A stretch of DNA of 64,000 nt. Origin: UBA6912 sp963792895. Lineage in GTDB: Bacteria; Actinomycetota; Acidimicrobiia; Spongiisociales; UBA5794. Location: assembly GCA_963792895.1 (NCBI GenBank), contig CAWBYA010000004.1, positions 124,001 through 188,000 of the forward strand, given 5' to 3'. Below the pieces are notes generated by a model. That model was not told the origin of the DNA, did no database searches, and worked only from the letters and a program-made list of their open reading frames with translations. Positions 16,614 through 25,906 of the stretch are shown in pieces (position 1 is the stretch's first letter; every line of letters starts with the position of its first letter). The position numbers and the translations under genes are program-made.

Positions 16614-19315
16614 GGCTGCTCTACCCGTGGGCGCTTGTGCTCCTCGTACCGGCCCTCGCGGTGGTGTGGCTCGTCGCCCGTCGCGGCCACCGCGTCGTGG
16701 GGGTCCGTCAGCTCAGGGTCGCCACGATCGTCCGCAGCCTCGGAGTCGGACTGCTTGCGCTTGCGCTCACACTGCCGCTCCTCGTGCTCGGGTCGAACAC
16801 CCGCAGCGTCGTCCTCCTCCTCGATCGCTCCGCATCCATCACCTCGGCGGCGCGAGACAACCAGGATGCGTACGTTGCGCGCACGGTTGCGGCGGCAGGC
16901 GCCGACGATGTGACGGCCGTTGCCGTGTTCGGACGCGACGTGCGGCTCGACCGCGCCCTCACCACCCAGCCGGACCCCGGCCCGGTGCGGACCATCATCG
17001 ACTCCGCCGCCACCGACCTCGGCGGAGCGTTGCGGGCGGCGGCCGCCGTGCTGCCGACCGAGGGCTCGCGGCGGATCGTCGTCCTCACGGATGGTGTCGA
17101 GACGGTCGGGAGCGCCAGGGCGGCTGCGGCGGAGCTGGCTGCGCTTGGCATCGCCGTCGACTTCGTGCGCGTCGAGACCGGCTTGAGCTCGGACGTGATC
17201 GTGCTCGGCGTCGACGCCCCGGTCACCGCCCGAGTCGGCGATGTGGTGCCGGTGACCGTGCGGCTTCGCTCGACGGTCGGTGGCGCCGGCACAGTCACCT
17301 TCAGCGCCGACGCCGAGGACCTCGTCGTCCCGGTCGATCTCGTGCCGGGGACGCAGGACGTGACGGTGACGTTTCCTGCGGAGCAAGCGGGTGTGCTGCG
17401 GGTGGGGGCGGAAGTTGCGGGACCAGGAGATGCCGTCCCGCAGAACGACCGGGGCGAGGCGCTGGTGCGCGTCCTCGGTCCTGCAAGGGTCGGCGTGGTC
17501 GAGGGGAGGATCGGCGAGGGCGATGACTTGGTGCGGGCCCTTGCGGCAGGCGGCATCGGCGCCGAGTCACTCACTGCAGTGCCGGCGGCCGCAGAGCTCC
17601 TCGCCTACGACGCGCTGGTGCTGATCAACGTCCCTGCACCTCAGGATCGCATCGCCGCCGACCTGGCCGCGTTCGTCGAAGACCTCGGTCGAGGCGTCGT
17701 GGTGGTCGGCGGCGACCAGGCGTTTGGGCTCGGCGGCTACCAGGACACTGCCCTCGAGGAGTTGCTGCCGGTGACCAGCGATCCGGAGGATCTGATCCGC
17801 CGCCAGCCCGTCGCCGAGGTGCTCGTCATCGACACGTCGGGCTCGATGGCCGCGTGTCACTGCGACGACACCACCAACCGCAACGATTTCGACACCGGGG
17901 GCATCAACAAGACCGACATCTCGCGAGCGGGGGCAGGGCTGGCCATCAACGCCCTTCAGCCGACCGATCGAGTTGGTCTGCTCGCGTTCACGTCCGGCAC
18001 TCGCTGGGCGCTGCCGCTCGCCGAGAAGCCAACCGGAGATGCTGTGGCCGCCGCACTCAACACCCTCAGCCCGCAAGGCGACACCGAGATCTCCGTAGCC
18101 TTGCGGGAGGCTCTCGACGCGTTGCGTGACGCCCCTGAGGATATTCGGCACATCGTCCTGTTCACGGACGGCTGGGGCGACGACGCAGATCTGCTCACGG
18201 TCGCCCAGGACATCGCAGACGCGGGTATCACGCTGTCGATCTTGGGAACGGGCGAGGGCACCGGGGAGACGCTGCGCCGGATGGCTTCGCTCGGTGGCGG
18301 GCAGTTCTACCCAGGGCGCGACCTCGAATCGGTCCCCGAAGTGTTCGTCGAGGAGACGTTGCGCGTCGCGCGGCCGCTCGTAGCAGAGGGATCGTTCCTC
18401 CCTGCGCTCGGGGCGGCCTCACAGGTGACGGCCGGGCTGACGGCAGCGCCCCCGCTGCGGGGGTATGTGCTGACCAGGGCGAAACCGACTGCGACGATCC
18501 CGCTCGAGATCGGGCCAGGCGATCCCCTGCTCGCAACGTGGCAGCGCGGTCTCGGCCGGGCAACGACGTGGGCCTCGGATGCCACCGTGCGTTGGTCGGC
18601 CGACTGGGTGACGTGGGACGGCTTCGTCGACTTCTGGGGTCGCGTGATCGGCGATGTGCTTCCCGCCGGTCGCGACGCACCGCCGTCGGTACGGCTCGAC
18701 GGCGGAGCGCTTGCGATCGCCTACGACGCGGCTGCTCCCCTCGACGCCGTGGCCATCGCCCAGATTCGCGACGGGGATGGTGACGTCACCTCGGTGGCGA
18801 TGCAGCGCACTGGTGAAGCCCGCTTCGAGGTGAGGGTGCCGGTCGGTGCGGAGGGCGCCTACTGGGTGGCAGTCCGTATCGAAGGCCCGGATGGGCTCGT
18901 CGCAAGCGGGAGCAGCGGGGTCGTTGCCGGCTACCCGGACGAGTTCGCCTTTCGGGACCCCGATCCCCAGCTTGGTGCCGACCTCGCCGAGGCGACAGGA
19001 GGCCGCGTCGAGCCCGCACCGGAGGAGGTCTACGCCGCAGCGGCCACCCGCGGCGCCGCTGAGCAGCAGCTGTGGCCGTGGCTCGTGGCAGTGGCCCTCG
19101 TGCTCTTCCTCGCCGACGTTGCGCTGCGCCGCCTCGTCGTGGCCCGCGGTGACGCGCGGCGTTGGAGGGAGGCGATCATCCCGCGTCGTGAGCCCGTGGG
19201 GGCACTCGAGACGCCTGAGCAGGCTACGGATGCCGAGTCGGGTGCCGAGGCGGCGCGTGAGGCGTTGCCCGAGGAGGAGACGCTGGGCCGGCTGCTGCGT
19301 CGAAAGCGGCAATGA
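16610..19315 (+). CDS. Large membrane protein with two vWA domains and a GATase-like domain
   Basis: A 901-residue protein ending the cluster. Two N-terminal helices (about 4-22 and 38-56) precede a first vWA-like domain with a degenerate DRSAS motif near 71. A glutamine-amidotransferase-like domain follows (YDALVLINVP, then GRGVVVVGGDQAFG). A second vWA domain has an intact DTSGSM near 407-412. A helix lies at about 820-840, before an acidic tail. The MIDAS loop of the second vWA carries an unusual insertion containing ACHCDD. GTG at 16610 overlaps the upstream stop (GTGA). The architecture resembles large Bat-cluster proteins; the function is unknown. Confidence 0.85.
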   Translation: MRLLYPWALVLLVPALAVVWLVARRGHRVVGVRQLRVATIVRSLGVGLLALALTLPLLVLGSNTRSVVLLLDRSASITSAARDNQDAYVARTVAAAGADDVTAVAVFGRDVRLDRALTTQPDPGPVRTIIDSAATDLGGALRAAAAVLPTEGSRRIVVLTDGVETVGSARAAAAELAALGIAVDFVRVETGLSSDVIVLGVDAPVTARVGDVVPVTVRLRSTVGGAGTVTFSADAEDLVVPVDLVPGTQDVTVTFPAEQAGVLRVGAEVAGPGDAVPQNDRGEALVRVLGPARVGVVEGRIGEGDDLVRALAAGGIGAESLTAVPAAAELLAYDALVLINVPAPQDRIAADLAAFVEDLGRGVVVVGGDQAFGLGGYQDTALEELLPVTSDPEDLIRRQPVAEVLVIDTSGSMAACHCDDTTNRNDFDTGGINKTDISRAGAGLAINALQPTDRVGLLAFTSGTRWALPLAEKPTGDAVAAALNTLSPQGDTEISVALREALDALRDAPEDIRHIVLFTDGWGDDADLLTVAQDIADAGITLSILGTGEGTGETLRRMASLGGGQFYPGRDLESVPEVFVEETLRVARPLVAEGSFLPALGAASQVTAGLTAAPPLRGYVLTRAKPTATIPLEIGPGDPLLATWQRGLGRATTWASDATVRWSADWVTWDGFVDFWGRVIGDVLPAGRDAPPSVRLDGGALAIAYDAAAPLDAVAIAQIRDGDGDVTSVAMQRTGEARFEVRVPVGAEGAYWVAVRIEGPDGLVASGSSGVVAGYPDEFAFRDPDPQLGADLAEATGGRVEPAPEEVYAAAATRGAAEQQLWPWLVAVALVLFLADVALRRLVVARGDARRWREAIIPRREPVGALETPEQATDAESGAEAAREALPEEETLGRLLRRKRQ

Positions 19316-19327
19316 GCGCCGGCAGGG

Positions 19328-20032
19328 TCAGTTCTCCGTTGTCGTCGCGGACCGGGCCTTGCGGTAGCGCAACACGCCGGTGGCGATACCTACGACGATG
19401 GCGGCCACGTACCAGCCGACGGGGCCGGACCCAAGCGATGGCCTGAGTGGCTCCGTGAGAAGCCGCACCGTCCCAACGATGGCCAGCGCTGCCGCCGCAG
19501 GCACACCCGAGGGCAGAGGACGGCGCGCACGCAACGCCACGAGGACGAGGGCAGCGATGGCCAGCGCCGCTGCGGCGTAGAGCTCGACCGGGTGGCGGGC
19601 GATCGTCGATCCGGCTTGGGTCATCGCCCACGGCACATCGCTCGGAGTGCCGAGGCACGCCTCGCGCGTGAGGCAGCCCGCATGCCACCCGGCAAGGCCT
19701 GCCAGCGAGGCGGCGGCGAGCCCGTCGAGGACCGGCCACAGCTCCCTTCGCCCCAACACGGCTGCGGTCGAGAGTGCCGCGGCCGACGCCCACCCGGTGG
19801 CGACGCCCGCCCTGATGATGAGGAGGTCGCCTGGGTGAGCCAGTGGGTTGACCTCGTCTCCGACCATGGCTGCGACGCGACCGACGAACACCCCGGCGAT
19901 TGCGGCAGTGAGCGCGACATCCCACAGATCGCGCGTGCATTCGACCGCGTTGCCCCTCCTCGCCTCCCACCACAACGTGCCGTACAGGCCGGCCACGGCG
20001 ATGGCGGCGGATCCGAGGAGGGTGAACTCCAT
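19328..20032 (-). CDS. Lgt-like (prolipoprotein diacylglyceryl transferase-like) membrane protein
   Basis: A 234-residue polytopic protein with about seven hydrophobic helices. Family-like motifs are ARHPVELYAA and GWHAGCLTREACLG followed by PSDVPWA, which resembles the GCxxxxCyGxPTDxPWG block of divergent Lgt homologues. The classical GRxGNFxNxE signature is not present, so this is probably a paralogue rather than the housekeeping Lgt. It lies 49 bases downstream of a TlpA-like lipoprotein gene on the same strand. A paired role in maturing or positioning that lipoprotein is possible but unproven. Confidence 0.65.
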   Translation of the reverse strand: MEFTLLGSAAIAVAGLYGTLWWEARRGNAVECTRDLWDVALTAAIAGVFVGRVAAMVGDEVNPLAHPGDLLIIRAGVATGWASAAALSTAAVLGRRELWPVLDGLAAASLAGLAGWHAGCLTREACLGTPSDVPWAMTQAGSTIARHPVELYAAAALAIAALVLVALRARRPLPSGVPAAAALAIVGTVRLLTEPLRPSLGSGPVGWYVAAIVVGIATGVLRYRKARSATTTEN

Positions 20033-20081
20033 CAGGGCGTCAGCCGGGGGAGCGGAGCACGGCGGGCCGGGTTCGGCACGG

Positions 20082-20576
20082 TCAACTCCTCGCCAGCAGC
20101 TCGTCGATCTGGAGCGCAAGCGTGCGCTCGTCGAGCACACCTGTGTGCACGGCCGCGAGCAGCCCACCCGGTGCGTAGAAGAACGTGAGCGGGACCGCCC
20201 TCGACCCGCCCAGGTCGACAGGGACGTTGCCTGAGGCGTCGAAGACGTGCTCGATGTCTGCGCCCGCAAGGAACTCTGCGATGAACTCCCGGGCCCCGGT
20301 CTGGTCGTCACGAACGTTGAGCCCGACGAAACGGACCCGGTCGGCGAACGCAACTGCGGCACGGGACAGGAGCGGGGCCTCGCTGCGGCACGGGAGGCAC
20401 CACGAAGCCCAGACATTGAGCACGACCGGCTGGGTCGACGCTCCCAGGAGCGTGGTGACGTCGGCCGTGCCGACCACCGGCAACTCGGGGATCGCCGAGA
20501 TGTCTGCGGCGGGTGGCGCGCACGCTGCGAGCAGCGCGGCACCGATCACGAGGCCGGCGAGGGTCCGAGTGGGCAC
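20082..20576 (-). CDS. TlpA-like thioredoxin-fold lipoprotein
   Basis: A 164-residue lipoprotein. Its signal peptide ends at the lipobox LAAC (Cys19). The thioredoxin-like domain contains NVWASWCLPC (Cys60 and Cys63), the FVGLNVRDD strand, and the cis-proline region SRAVPLTFFY. It should act outside the membrane as a thiol:disulfide reductase, for example in cytochrome c maturation or redox homeostasis. Here the first active-site codon is cysteine, unlike the UGA in the related protein at 6517-7146. ATG at 20576 was chosen. Confidence 0.9.
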   Translation of the reverse strand: MPTRTLAGLVIGAALLAACAPPAADISAIPELPVVGTADVTTLLGASTQPVVLNVWASWCLPCRSEAPLLSRAAVAFADRVRFVGLNVRDDQTGAREFIAEFLAGADIEHVFDASGNVPVDLGGSRAVPLTFFYAPGGLLAAVHTGVLDERTLALQIDELLARS

Positions 20577-20693
20577 CGGTCGAGTGTATCGGCCGGCAGC
20601 GCTCTGACCGCCGGGTCGTGTCCCGAGCCGACGGGAGGCTCATGCGTGGATATCCGCAGGCGAACCTGGTTGCTCGTGTACGCTGGTGACGTG

Positions 20694-22101
20694 ATGCAAC
20701 GGACCCCCCGCCGGGCTCGGCTCATCGTTGCGGCGACAACTCTGAGTCTCGTCTTCGCTGCGTGCTCGAGCACTGCGGTCGAAGTTGATGCCGCCCCAGC
20801 ATCCACCGTGGCGCTGACAACCCTCGCCCCGGTCACGACGTCGCCGACGACATCAACGCAGCCGACGACCACCACGACGACGGCTCCGCCACATCGGCTC
20901 GACCTGGTGGTCCAGCCGGTTGCCGCCCAGGCGACCATCAGATCCGCAGACGGCAGCTCGGTGACCGTCGACACCCCATTCACCGGCGACCTCGCCGGAC
21001 CCGTATCGGTGAGCATCGAGGCGCCGGGTCACAACCCCACGGTCGAGACCATCGACCTCTCCACGGACCGTGCGGTGACGGTGTGGCTCGATCTCGAAGG
21101 GCCAGCTGCTCCACAAGCTGGCAGTGTTCTCCACCGGCGGTGCTCCCAAACAGGTCGCCTTCACCCCGGACGGCTCAGAAGTGTGGGTGACGTTGCTCGC
21201 CGGCGCCGGCTTCGAGATCTTTGACCCACACACCGGCGAGCAACTCGCCACCGTCGACCTCCCGGAGGCGGGATCCGTGGAGGTGATCTTCAACGGCGCC
21301 GGCACCCTCGCCTACGTCAGCCAGATGGAGACGGCATCGGTCTATGAGGTCGATGTCTCGTCCAGAGAGGTGCTGCGTCGGCTCGACACCACCGGGGTCT
21401 GGACCAAGGTCGTTGCGCTCAGCCCAGATGAGCAGACCCTGTTCGCCTCGAATTGGGTGAGTAACGACGTCAGCGAGATCGACCTCACCAGCGGCCAGGT
21501 GCGGCGCAAGCTGCGCACGGTGACCACGCCGCGTGGGCTCTACGTCACGCCCGATGGCGCAAAGCTCTACGTCGCCGGCTTCGAAGATGGGGATATCGAG
21601 GTGTTCGACCTCGCGACCGGGGAGGGGACTGTGATCTTCAGCACCGGTGGGTCGATGCGGCATCTCGTCGGCGACCCAGAATCGGGGCTGCTGTATGCAT
21701 CCGACATGTCCAAGGCCAAGGTGTTCGTCGTCGATACGGCAACGGACGTGGTCCGCGAGCTCGCGACAACAGACCGGGTGCCCAACACGATCGACATCAG
21801 CCCGGACGGACGCGTGCTCTTCGTCTCGAACCGGGGCCGCAACAACCCCGAGACCTACTACAAACCCGGTCCGGAATGGGGCACGGTTGTGGTGATCGAC
21901 ACGGCAACTGGCGAGTACCTCGATGCGATCGTCGGCGGCAATCAGACGACCGGGCTCGACGTTTCGGCCGACGGCACGATGCTTGCGTTCTCCGACTTCC
22001 TGGACGATCGAGTGTCCGTCTACGAGATCCCACCCTACGACGTGCTCGCGGCCGGGGGCGGAGGGCGGTACCAAGCGCACCTCGGCGAGATTCAGAAGTA
22101 G
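20694..22101 (+). CDS. Lipoprotein with PEGA-like domain and beta-propeller, frameshifted
   Basis: The N-terminus is a lipoprotein signal (VFAAC), a Thr-rich linker and a small domain resembling PEGA (VSIEAPGHNPTVETIDLS). It runs in one frame to about 21101. From about 21100 the downstream frame gives a YVTN/NHL-like beta-propeller of about 325 residues with repeats such as VAFTPDGSEVWVT, VALSPDEQTLFAS and LYVTPDGAKLYVA. Removing one G from GGG at 21099-21101 joins the halves as LDLEGQLLHKLAVF. A one-base insertion in the assembly is the likely cause; a true disruption is possible. The start is ATG 20694 or GTG 20691. Such surface propellers often bind ligands or other proteins. Confidence 0.7.
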
Positions 22102-22192
22102 CTTCGCTTCCTGTCGCACCGCCACATGACAGGACGGCGCTCGCGGCACGCAGGGGTACCCTGGCCCTCGTGCCTACGCGGAGGAGGCGTCG

Positions 22193-23215
22193 GTGGCGGA
22201 ACTCGCACGGACAGCGGTCATCGGAGGAGGGTCTTGGGGCACTGCACTCGCCGGTCTCCTGGCCGGTAAAGGCGTGCCGACGACGATCTGGGCGCGGGAG
22301 GCCGAAGTCGTCGACGGCATCACGGCGGGACGGGAGAACGCGACCTTCCTGCCGGGGGTGCGCCTCCCGGAGTCGCTTCGGGCGACCGGCGACCTCGCCG
22401 CAGCCCTGACTGGGTCTCACGTCGTGGTGAATGCCGTGCCGACGCAGTTCATCCGCGCCTCGTACGCACCCTTCGTCGATGTCTTCCGTGACGACCACGT
22501 CCTGGTCACGGTGTCCAAGGGCATCGAGGTCAGCACCCTCATGACGCCCAGCGAGATCTTCGCCGACGTGGTCGGGGGAGCGGTTGCGCCCGGCATCACC
22601 GCGCTGTCGGGTCCGTCGTTCGCCAGGGAGGTGGCCGCCGAGCATCCGACGGCGGTGGTGGCGGCCAGCCGTGCGGCCACCCACGCCCACACGGTCCGTG
22701 AGCTCTTCTCCACGCCGGCGTTTCGTGTGTATTCGTCCGACGACGTGCTCAGCGTCGAGCTCGGCGGGGCGCTCAAGAATGTCGTCGCCATCGCTGCCGG
22801 CATCGTCGAGGGTCTACGGTACGGCAGCAATACGATGGCGGCTCTCATAACCCGCGGCCTCGCCGAGATCACCCGCCTTGGTGTCGCTCGCGGCGGCAAT
22901 CCTCTCACCTTCGCCGGGCTGTCGGGTATGGGCGACCTCGTGCTGACGTGCACCGGGTCGCTGTCGCGAAACCGCACCGTCGGGATTGCGCTCGGCAGGG
23001 GCAAGGCGCTCGACGAGATCCTGGGGGAGATGAACATGGTTGCGGAAGGCGTCAAGACGACTCTCGCCGCTCGAACGCTCGCCCAGCGGCTCGGGGTCGA
23101 CATGCCGATCACCGAGCAGGTCTATCAGGTGCTCTACGAGGGGAAGGACCCCCGTCGCGTGCCGTGCGAGTTGATGACGCGAGAGCTGCGGGACGAACGG
23201 GAGACGAGTCCCTGA
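22193..23215 (+). CDS. gpsA: NAD(P)+-dependent glycerol-3-phosphate dehydrogenase
   Basis: A 340-residue enzyme reducing dihydroxyacetone phosphate to sn-glycerol 3-phosphate for phospholipid synthesis. The N-terminal motif is IGGGSWGTALA (about 10-20). The family blocks VSKGIE, LSGPSFA, LGGALKNVVAIAAG and GLSGMGDLVLTC are all present, including the catalytic lysine of LKNV. GTG at 22193 follows a strong GGAGGAGG. A GC hairpin lies eight bases past the stop. Confidence 0.97.
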   Translation: MAELARTAVIGGGSWGTALAGLLAGKGVPTTIWAREAEVVDGITAGRENATFLPGVRLPESLRATGDLAAALTGSHVVVNAVPTQFIRASYAPFVDVFRDDHVLVTVSKGIEVSTLMTPSEIFADVVGGAVAPGITALSGPSFAREVAAEHPTAVVAASRAATHAHTVRELFSTPAFRVYSSDDVLSVELGGALKNVVAIAAGIVEGLRYGSNTMAALITRGLAEITRLGVARGGNPLTFAGLSGMGDLVLTCTGSLSRNRTVGIALGRGKALDEILGEMNMVAEGVKTTLAARTLAQRLGVDMPITEQVYQVLYEGKDPRRVPCELMTRELRDERETSP

Positions 23216-23222
23216 GGCCGAC

Positions 23223-23242
23223 GGCGGCCCGTCGGGACCGCC
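23223..23242 (+). terminator. GC-rich hairpin after gpsA
   Basis: GGCGGCCC (23223-23230) pairs with GGG-A-CCGCC (23234-23242) around a three-base loop, with one bulged A. It begins eight bases after the gpsA stop. No T-tract follows, so termination is inferred from position and stem strength. Confidence 0.4.
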
Positions 23243-23315
23243 GGAGGCGATCTCCCGCAGACCTATCATCGGTGGGTTGATTGGTGCGGGTGCTTGGCCC
23301 ACGAGAAGGGGATTC

Positions 23316-23873
23316 ATGATGACCGTCGCAGCACGACGTCCGATCGTTGCTCTCGTCGTCTTGGCGCTGCTCTTCGCAGCATGCGGAGGAGATGACGACG
23401 GAGCCGACGGAGACACGACAACGTCAACGGCCCCCGTGTCGACGACCGCGGGCTCGTCATCGGGAGACAACGGTGACGACGGCGGTGGATTGGACCTGGC
23501 GGGCGCCTTCACCGGCCAGTGCCAGGAAGCCGTAGCGGGCGTTGCCGCAGCAATGAGCGCGTATTCAACGGGTCTCGCCGGCGCCTTCACCGGGCAGATC
23601 GACGAGGATCAACTCCAGGCGTCGGCCGATGAGCTCAGAGCGATGGCCGAAGGTGCGCCGGCGGAGCTCAAGGACGACCTCGACGTGATCGCAAACGCAC
23701 TGGGCGACTTCTACAGCGGTCTGGCGGACATCGGCATCGATCTGAGCGGCGGAGAGATACCGACCCCCGACCAGTTGAATCAGCTATCGGCGCTCTCGGA
23801 GAGCTTCGATACGGAGGAGCTGCAGACGGCGACCGACAACATCGACGCATGGTTCGAGGCGAACTGCAACTGA
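23316..23873 (+). CDS. Secreted lipoprotein of unknown function
   Basis: 185 residues with a lipoprotein signal ending at LLFAAC (Cys23), an Asp/Gly/Thr-rich linker and a helical C-terminal domain of about 130 residues. The mature part contains two copies of a GAFTGQ motif and two cysteines (in GQCQEA and EANCN) that could form a disulfide. I recognise no family. ATG at 23316 follows GAAGGGG, and ATG at 23319 is equally possible. The gene converges on the histidine operon. Confidence 0.75.
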   Translation: MMTVAARRPIVALVVLALLFAACGGDDDGADGDTTTSTAPVSTTAGSSSGDNGDDGGGLDLAGAFTGQCQEAVAGVAAAMSAYSTGLAGAFTGQIDEDQLQASADELRAMAEGAPAELKDDLDVIANALGDFYSGLADIGIDLSGGEIPTPDQLNQLSALSESFDTEELQTATDNIDAWFEANCN

Positions 23874-23900
23874 CGCAGCGGTCAGGACGCCGAGTGGCCG

Positions 23901-24528
23901 TCAGCGTGCTCGAGATCGAAGCTCGTCGAGCATGGCGGCTGGGCTGAGGCCGCGTTTCTGCCATGAGCACGAGCAGGTGATACACGAGGTCGGCGGCTTC
24001 CTCGGCGATTCGCTCGCCGGGACCCGTACCCGCGGCGTGGTCCTTCGCTGCCAGCAACACCTCGGTGGCTTCTTCGGTCACCTTGCGGGCGACGGCGTCG
24101 ACACCGCCGTCGAGGAGTAGCGTCGTGTAGCTGCCTTCGGGGCGCTGCTCGGCCCGCTGCGCGACCACGGCCCAGAGATCTTCGAGGGTGGCGAAGCCCT
24201 GGATCGCTTGTGTCGCATCGAGATCGGTATCGAAACACGACCGGGCGCCCGTATGACACGTCGGGCCTGCCGGCCGGACCCGCAGCAGCAGTGCATCCGA
24301 GTCGCAGTCGGCGGCGACATCGACCAGCGAGAGCGTGTTGCCGCTCGACTCGCCCTTCATCCACAGGCTGTGGCGCGAACGAGACCAGAAGTGGACAAAG
24401 CCGGTCTCGATCGTCCTTCGGAGCGACTCCGCGTTCAGCCAGCCGAGCATCAGCACCCTGCCCGTTGCTGCGTCCTGGACGACTCCCGGTACCAGGCCCC
24501 GGTCGTCGAACTGCAATGTGTCGATCAC
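23901..24528 (-). CDS. hisI: Bifunctional phosphoribosyl-AMP cyclohydrolase / phosphoribosyl-ATP pyrophosphatase, frameshifted near 3' end
   Basis: HisIE catalyses two early steps of histidine synthesis. The HisI half carries LMLGWLNAESL, WSRSRHSLWMKGESSGN and the metal-site cysteines in DCDSD and CHTGARSCF. The HisE half carries EEATEVLLAAKDH and EEAADLVYHLLVLMAE. The final helix is out of frame: dropping one base of the TTT at 23955-23957 gives MAERGLSPAAMLDELRSRAR and a stop at 23901. The corrected protein has 208 residues. As written, the frame runs on across the neighbouring lipoprotein gene. A one-base assembly insertion is the simplest explanation. GTG at 24528 overlaps the hisF stop by four bases. 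Confidence 0.88.
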
Positions 24529-25298
24529 AGCGCCGACTCCAGTCGGACCGGGATGCCCGCCGCAGCCAGCCCTGCTTTGAGGGCACCGATCTCGACTTCC
24601 CGGCGATGGAAGATCGATGCCGCCAGCACCGCATCGGCTCGCTGCGGGCCCAAAGCGTCGATGCAGTGGGCAATGGTGCCCGCGCCGCCCGATGCGATCA
24701 CAGGGATGGTGACTGCGGCTCTCACGGCTTCCAGCAGATCCACGTCGTACCCTTCCTTGGTGCCGTCGCGGTCCATCGACGTGAGGAGGATCTCGCCTGC
24801 GCCGCGGAAAGCGCCCTCGCCGGCCCATGCCACCGCATCGCGTCCGGTCGGGGTGCGCCCACCATGGACGAACACCTCCCAGCCGGGATCGCCGATGCGT
24901 TGTTTGGCGTCGACGGCGAGCACCACACACTGGGTTCCGAACGCCCGAGCGCATTCCGAGATCAGCTCCGGTCGCTCGACGGCAGCCGTGTTGACCGACA
25001 CCTTGTCGGCCCCGGCCCGCAGTGCCGCCCGCATGTCGTCGACCGAGCGTATGCCGCCGCCGACCGTGAGGGGCACGAAGACGTTCTCGGCGGTGCGCCG
25101 CACCACGTCGAGCATCGTGTCTCGTCCTTCGTGGCTGGCAGTTATGTCGAGGAAGCAGATCTCGTCGGCCCCCTCAGCGACGTAGCGTTCTGCCAGCTCG
25201 ACTGGATCCCCCTCGTCGACGAGGTCGACGAATTGGACGCCCTTCACCACCCGCCCGCCATGCACGTCGAGGCACGGGATGATCCGCTTACGCAGCAC
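24525..25298 (-). CDS. hisF: Imidazole glycerol phosphate synthase, cyclase subunit
   Basis: HisF forms the TIM-barrel partner of HisH, making imidazole glycerol phosphate and AICAR. Recognisable blocks are RIIPCLDVHGGRVVKG with the catalytic Asp at the start, PLTVGGGIRS, GADKVSVN and LLTSMDRDGTKEGYD with the second catalytic Asp. The GTG at 25298 gives 257 residues and the usual N-terminus; ATG at 25310 would add four residues. It overlaps hisH upstream and hisIE downstream. Confidence 0.96.
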   Translation of the reverse strand: MLRKRIIPCLDVHGGRVVKGVQFVDLVDEGDPVELAERYVAEGADEICFLDITASHEGRDTMLDVVRRTAENVFVPLTVGGGIRSVDDMRAALRAGADKVSVNTAAVERPELISECARAFGTQCVVLAVDAKQRIGDPGWEVFVHGGRTPTGRDAVAWAGEGAFRGAGEILLTSMDRDGTKEGYDVDLLEAVRAAVTIPVIASGGAGTIAHCIDALGPQRADAVLAASIFHRREVEIGALKAGLAAAGIPVRLESAL

Positions 25299-25906
25299 GA
25301 GCGGCCCCATTGCAGACGGTGACGAAGTTGCCGAGGACCCGCAGGCCGGCCGCTGCCGACCGCTCGGGGTGGAACTGCACCCCCACCCTGTTGCCCGAGG
25401 CCACGGCGGCAACGAACGCGGATCCGTACTCGGTGCGGCCGATCACCACCTCGGGATCGGCGGGCACGGGGGCGAAGCTGTGGACGAAGTAGAACGGGGT
25501 TGACGGGGGGATACCGGCGAACAGGGGGTGGTCCGCGATCGTCACGTCGTTCCAGCCGATGTGGGGGAGCAGTGGGGCCTTCTCCAGGCGCTGCACCCGG
25601 CCGGGAATCAGACCGAGGCACTCGCCCCCTTCGTGCTCATCCGACCAGTCGAAGAGAAGCTGGAGCCCGACACAGATGCCGAGGAGAGGGCCCGACCACT
25701 CACGCAAGGCCGCGACGAGGCCCTCAGAGCGCAGGCGCTGCATTGCAGATCCGGTCGTTCCGACGCCGGGGAGCACGATGCCGTCTGCGCCTGCGAGTGA
25801 TGCGGGATTGTCCGCCAGCACCACGTCGGCTCCGGCGCGCTCGGAGCCCCCGTCCGATCGAGACGAGGTTCCCGGCCCCGTGGTCGACCACGGCGATCCG
25901 CGTCAT
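25288..25906 (-). CDS. hisH: Imidazole glycerol phosphate synthase, glutamine amidotransferase subunit, frameshifted
   Basis: HisH releases ammonia from glutamine for HisF. The N-terminus (RIAVVDHGAGNLVSIGRG) starts at ATG 25906, overlapping the hisB stop by four bases. The remainder is in another frame, beginning ERAGADVVLADNP. It includes the oxyanion motif LPGVG, the nucleophile motif LLGICVGLQLL and the HFHP-type QFHPERS. Removing one base between 25843 and 25851 (a C-run and a GG) restores a 205-residue protein. An assembly insertion is likely, because the catalytic triad is intact and the operon is otherwise complete. Confidence 0.88.

Noticed and set aside
23668..24954. A 428-codon frame containing hisIE as a fusion protein
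   Set aside because: Both ends are low-complexity shadow sequence. The C-terminal part arises from a one-base shift, and the correct frame ends at 23901.
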